A DNA stretch of 6,311 bases, from contig CAYJOG010000009.1 of the NCBI GenBank assembly GCA_964371695.1, positions 11,905 through 18,215 on the forward strand, given 5' to 3'. The notes under the pieces are model-generated. The model saw nothing but the letters and a program-made list of their open reading frames with translations, made no database searches and was not told the DNA's origin. The translations under genes were made by a program, and so were the position numbers. The first letter of the stretch is position 1, and every line of letters begins with the position of its first letter. Source of the stretch: CAYJOG01 sp964371695 [NCBI: uncultured bacterium]. GTDB lineage: Bacteria; CAYJOG01. Shown here piece after piece: positions 4,556 to 6,311 of this stretch.

Positions 4556-5338
4556 ATGGGCGACATCACAATCGGCACAGCGGGCGGCGCGGGCATCGAG
4601 GTCATCGCCACCGGCGAACTCACCGGCGCACTGCGCCTGAGCGCGGCGGCGGGCACAAATGCCGTGTGGGTGGACAGCGAACTTTTGCCCGTGGGCATTT
4701 GCACCGGCGCGCTGGGTTTCACCGAAGTGCTGCATCAGCAGGACGCGGGCGCGGAGGTGCGTTATCTGTTCAGCACTGACCAGCGCCACACGTGGCAGCG
4801 CCACAACGGCAGCGCCTGGGTGGCCGTGGCTGATCCGCTTTTGGGGTCATGGGCAGAGGCCAACACCGCGAGCGCCCTGACCGCTCTCGCCATGACACAA
4901 CTCAAGGTGAGCACCGGCACACTGCACGTGCGCATCTGGATGAAAACCGGCACACCCGGCAACACCGTGGTGCTCAGAAACCTGAAGCTGTCGGTGGGGC
5001 CATTCCTGCCCATCTTGGGCCTGGTGCGGCCCGACGAAAACCCACTGGACCTGCAACACGTCACCGTCATCAGCACCGGCGAAACAGGCGAGGAGGAACG
5101 CTGGCTGAAACGCAGCGCCCACCGGCGCGAGTGGGACCTGAAATGGAGCGGCCTGACACAGGAGGAGCGAGACGGTTTTGTGGCCTTTGTGGCCAGCAAG
5201 CTGAACTACACCGCCTTTGCCTGGACCAACCCGGATGACGGTGTGGAATACAACGTGCGGCTGGACGGCTGGAGCGTCTCCCCGGCGCTGGGGGCGCGGC
5301 CATTTTTCAACGCCCAGGTCAGGCTGGTGCAGACATGA
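4556..5338 (+). CDS. Distal tail protein: lambda gpM-like C-terminal domain with a beta-rich N-terminal extension
   Basis: Residues ~155-260 of this 260-aa protein resemble the lambda minor tail protein M / distal tail family. The segment opens with RPDENPLDLQH (158-168), then R-rich HRREWDLKWSGLTQEERDGF (189-208) and FAWTNPDDGVEYNVRLDGWS (221-240), and ends in a strand FFNAQVRLVQ. In the lambda and GTA schemes such proteins join the tape measure end of the tube to the hub. Lambda gpM is only about 109 aa, so roughly 150 N-terminal residues are extra. They are Gly/Ala/Thr-rich and include VRYLFSTDQRHTWQRHNGSAW (68-88), a pattern seen in phage surface modules, and a lectin-like strand LHVRIWMKTG (123-132). 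Translation probably uses GGAG at 4546-4549, inside the preceding gene's end. The gene overlaps the following one by ATGA at 5335-5338. GTA g12-type distal tail protein is the alternative name. Confidence 0.68.
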   Translation: MGDITIGTAGGAGIEVIATGELTGALRLSAAAGTNAVWVDSELLPVGICTGALGFTEVLHQQDAGAEVRYLFSTDQRHTWQRHNGSAWVAVADPLLGSWAEANTASALTALAMTQLKVSTGTLHVRIWMKTGTPGNTVVLRNLKLSVGPFLPILGLVRPDENPLDLQHVTVISTGETGEEERWLKRSAHRREWDLKWSGLTQEERDGFVAFVASKLNYTAFAWTNPDDGVEYNVRLDGWSVSPALGARPFFNAQVRLVQT

Positions 5339-6153
5339 GCCGCACCCTTTCACCGGCCCTGCAAACCCTGCTGGCGGGGGGCGAATATCAGGCCGCCTAT
5401 CTGCTGCGCCTGAGCGTGGGCGGCAGCGTCCTTTATCTCACCACGTGGGATGACCCCATCACGCACAACGCCAACACCTATTCGCCCAAGGGCTTCCGGT
5501 TCAAGGCCGAGGCCTATGACCGTGCGCTGAAAGAGGCCGACGGCGACATTGAAATCAGCAACGTGGGACTGGGCATTTCGGCGCTGGTGGCCAATGCGGC
5601 GCTGGGTTCGGCCACGGTGGAGATCGATCTGTTCTTCCCGGACGTGTCCGAGGCGGTGTCCATTCTGAAAGGCCGCCCGGCGCTGAAGCAGGCCAACGAA
5701 GACATGGCCACCTTCACGGTGATACCGGCCACGCGGCGCATGGAAGAAGACTATCCGCCCCACGCCATCAGCGCCCTGTGCCGTTGGCGTTTTGCGGATG
5801 CCGTGACGTGTCAGGCAGCCCACGGTGAACTGACCGGCCAGACGGCGGACGCGGGTTGCACCAACGCCCTGCTGGTGGACGCCGCACGCACCGAAGACAC
5901 GGGTTACACCGGCCCCGGCAGTTATTGGGCCGACGGTTACGTCACCTTCACCAGCGGCGCGCTCACCGGCCACACGCGGGCCATTCAGGTGAGCGCCACG
6001 GGCAGCCTCACGCTGGAAGTGCCTTTTGATTCCGCCCCCGCCACGGGGGATCAATACACCCTGCGGCGGGGCTGCAACCGCACGTTTGAAGTGTGCGACG
6101 GGCGTTTCAACAACGTCACCCGCTTCGGCGGATTTGTGGATTTGCCGACATAA
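5335..6153 (+). CDS. Tail hub / baseplate protein, DUF2163 and BR0599 type (lambda gpL / GTA g13-like)
   Basis: This 272-aa protein reads like the DUF2163 (N-terminal) plus phage BR0599 (C-terminal) family. The N-terminus has LSPALQTLLAGGE, then AYLLRL and YLTTWDDPI (34-42). The middle carries FKAEAYDRALKEADGDIEISN (56-76). The C-terminus has the diagnostic GCNRTFEVCDGRFNNVTRFG (246-265), then GFVDLPT. Lambda gpL and GTA g13 form the trimeric hub at the tail tip and hold a [4Fe-4S] cluster by four cysteines. Cys149, Cys159, Cys247 and Cys254 here fit that layout, with the last pair separated by 7; Cys175 is extra. The start overlaps the upstream stop (ATGA), so translation is probably coupled, as no strong Shine-Dalgarno sequence is visible. 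In related clusters a cell-wall peptidase and the large tip protein follow, but neither lies within this window. Confidence 0.85.
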   Translation: MSRTLSPALQTLLAGGEYQAAYLLRLSVGGSVLYLTTWDDPITHNANTYSPKGFRFKAEAYDRALKEADGDIEISNVGLGISALVANAALGSATVEIDLFFPDVSEAVSILKGRPALKQANEDMATFTVIPATRRMEEDYPPHAISALCRWRFADAVTCQAAHGELTGQTADAGCTNALLVDAARTEDTGYTGPGSYWADGYVTFTSGALTGHTRAIQVSATGSLTLEVPFDSAPATGDQYTLRRGCNRTFEVCDGRFNNVTRFGGFVDLPT

Positions 6154-6159
6154 AAACGG

Positions 6160-6246
6160 AATTCGGCGGCTGGAAGTCAGAGGCCAGAAAAAGCAAAAGA
6201 CCAAGTCCTCCTCTGGCGTCATTCCCGCGAAAGCGGGAATCCAGTT
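6160..6246. repeat. Right dRS3-like palindrome, inverted copy of the left-end repeat
   Basis: The core at 6217-6246 includes ATTCCCGC-GAAA-GCGGGAAT (6221-6240), a perfect 8-bp stem. Its reverse complement matches the left core (156-185) at 29 of 30 positions. Upstream, TGGAAGT (6171-6177) is the inverse of the ACTTCCA heptamers near the left copy, so similarity extends loosely beyond the core. The interval from 6154 to the window end has no credible gene; open frames on either strand are shadows running into repeat. Confidence 0.75.
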
Positions 6247-6277
6247 CAAAACAAAAAATATTTTTGCCCTTTTTTAC

Positions 6278-6297
6278 GGCGGGCGGGGACGCCCGCC
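6278..6297. repeat. GC-rich hairpin at right end
   Basis: GGCGGGCG (6278-6285) pairs with CGCCCGCC (6290-6297) around a GGGA loop, and CCACTGA follows. A T6 run lies before rather than after it on this strand, so it is not an intrinsic terminator. CCCGCCCCACTGA (6292-6304) recurs at 92-104, next to the homopolymer stretch at the left end. Confidence 0.6.
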
Positions 6298-6311
6298 CCA
6301 CTGAGCAAGAG

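Noticed and set aside
5350-6249. Long open frame on the minus strand (299 codons) opposite the hub gene
   Set aside because: It is antisense to a gene of recognised family, rich in Gly, Arg and His as expected from reading GC-rich codons backwards, and it runs into the dRS3-like repeat. No ribosome binding site supports it.
6278-6297. Intrinsic terminator at the end of the tail genes
   Set aside because: The T6 tract lies 5' of the stem rather than 3', and the sequence after the stem is C/A-rich.

Overview
The window holds one co-oriented (+ strand) block of siphovirus-type tail morphogenesis genes, from a phage, prophage or domesticated phage-derived particle. The host is probably a GC-rich Gram-negative bacterium, most likely a proteobacterium. 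That rests on strong GC bias at third codon positions, the DUF2163/BR0599-type hub protein best known from alphaproteobacterial phages and gene transfer agents (GTAs), and dRS3-like ATTCCC(N8)GGGAAT intergenic repeats. No lineage can be fixed from this sequence alone. No replication, integration, lysis, capsid, tRNA or rRNA genes are present.

Layout: 1-104 is low-complexity homopolymer sequence, probably a poor-quality contig end. 137-265 carries a dRS3-like palindrome and short repeats. 280-1656 encodes a major tail tube protein that appears to carry two inserted beta-rich modules. 1697-2089 encodes a tail assembly chaperone (lambda gpG-like), and an A7 slippery site at 2071-2077 allows a -1 frameshift into a Cys-rich extension ending at 2379 (lambda gpGT-like). 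2380-2565 is a large inverted-repeat element. 2584-3234 is a very short tape measure protein. 3235-3423 is another palindromic repeat element. 3424-4176 encodes a fiber/receptor-binding-like protein with a C-terminal 'EGTFTPAL' domain. 4192-4219 is a perfect 12-bp hairpin. 4286-4552 is a small unrecognised gene. 4556-5338 is a distal tail protein with a lambda gpM-like C-terminus. 5335-6153 is a gpL/GTA g13-like hub protein with a probable [4Fe-4S]-binding cysteine set. The window ends with a dRS3-like repeat that is an inverted copy of the left-hand one, followed by a GC-rich hairpin.

How the genes fit together: in the lambda/GTA scheme, the tape measure protein coated by G/GT chaperones sets tail length, the tube protein polymerises around it, and gpM-like and gpL-like proteins form the distal tip and hub on which the host-recognition proteins (expected just downstream) assemble. 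The order tube, chaperone, tape measure, distal tail, hub matches lambda V-G-GT-H-M-L and GTA g9-g10-g11-g12-g13. Three things depart from it: a tape measure of only 216 aa, a fiber-like gene plus a small gene placed between tape measure and distal tail genes, and host-type repeat elements in nearly every intergenic gap. The best novelty candidates are therefore a short-tailed, possibly domesticated particle, the programmed frameshift with its Cys-rich tail, and the accessory modules carried by the tube and distal tail proteins.
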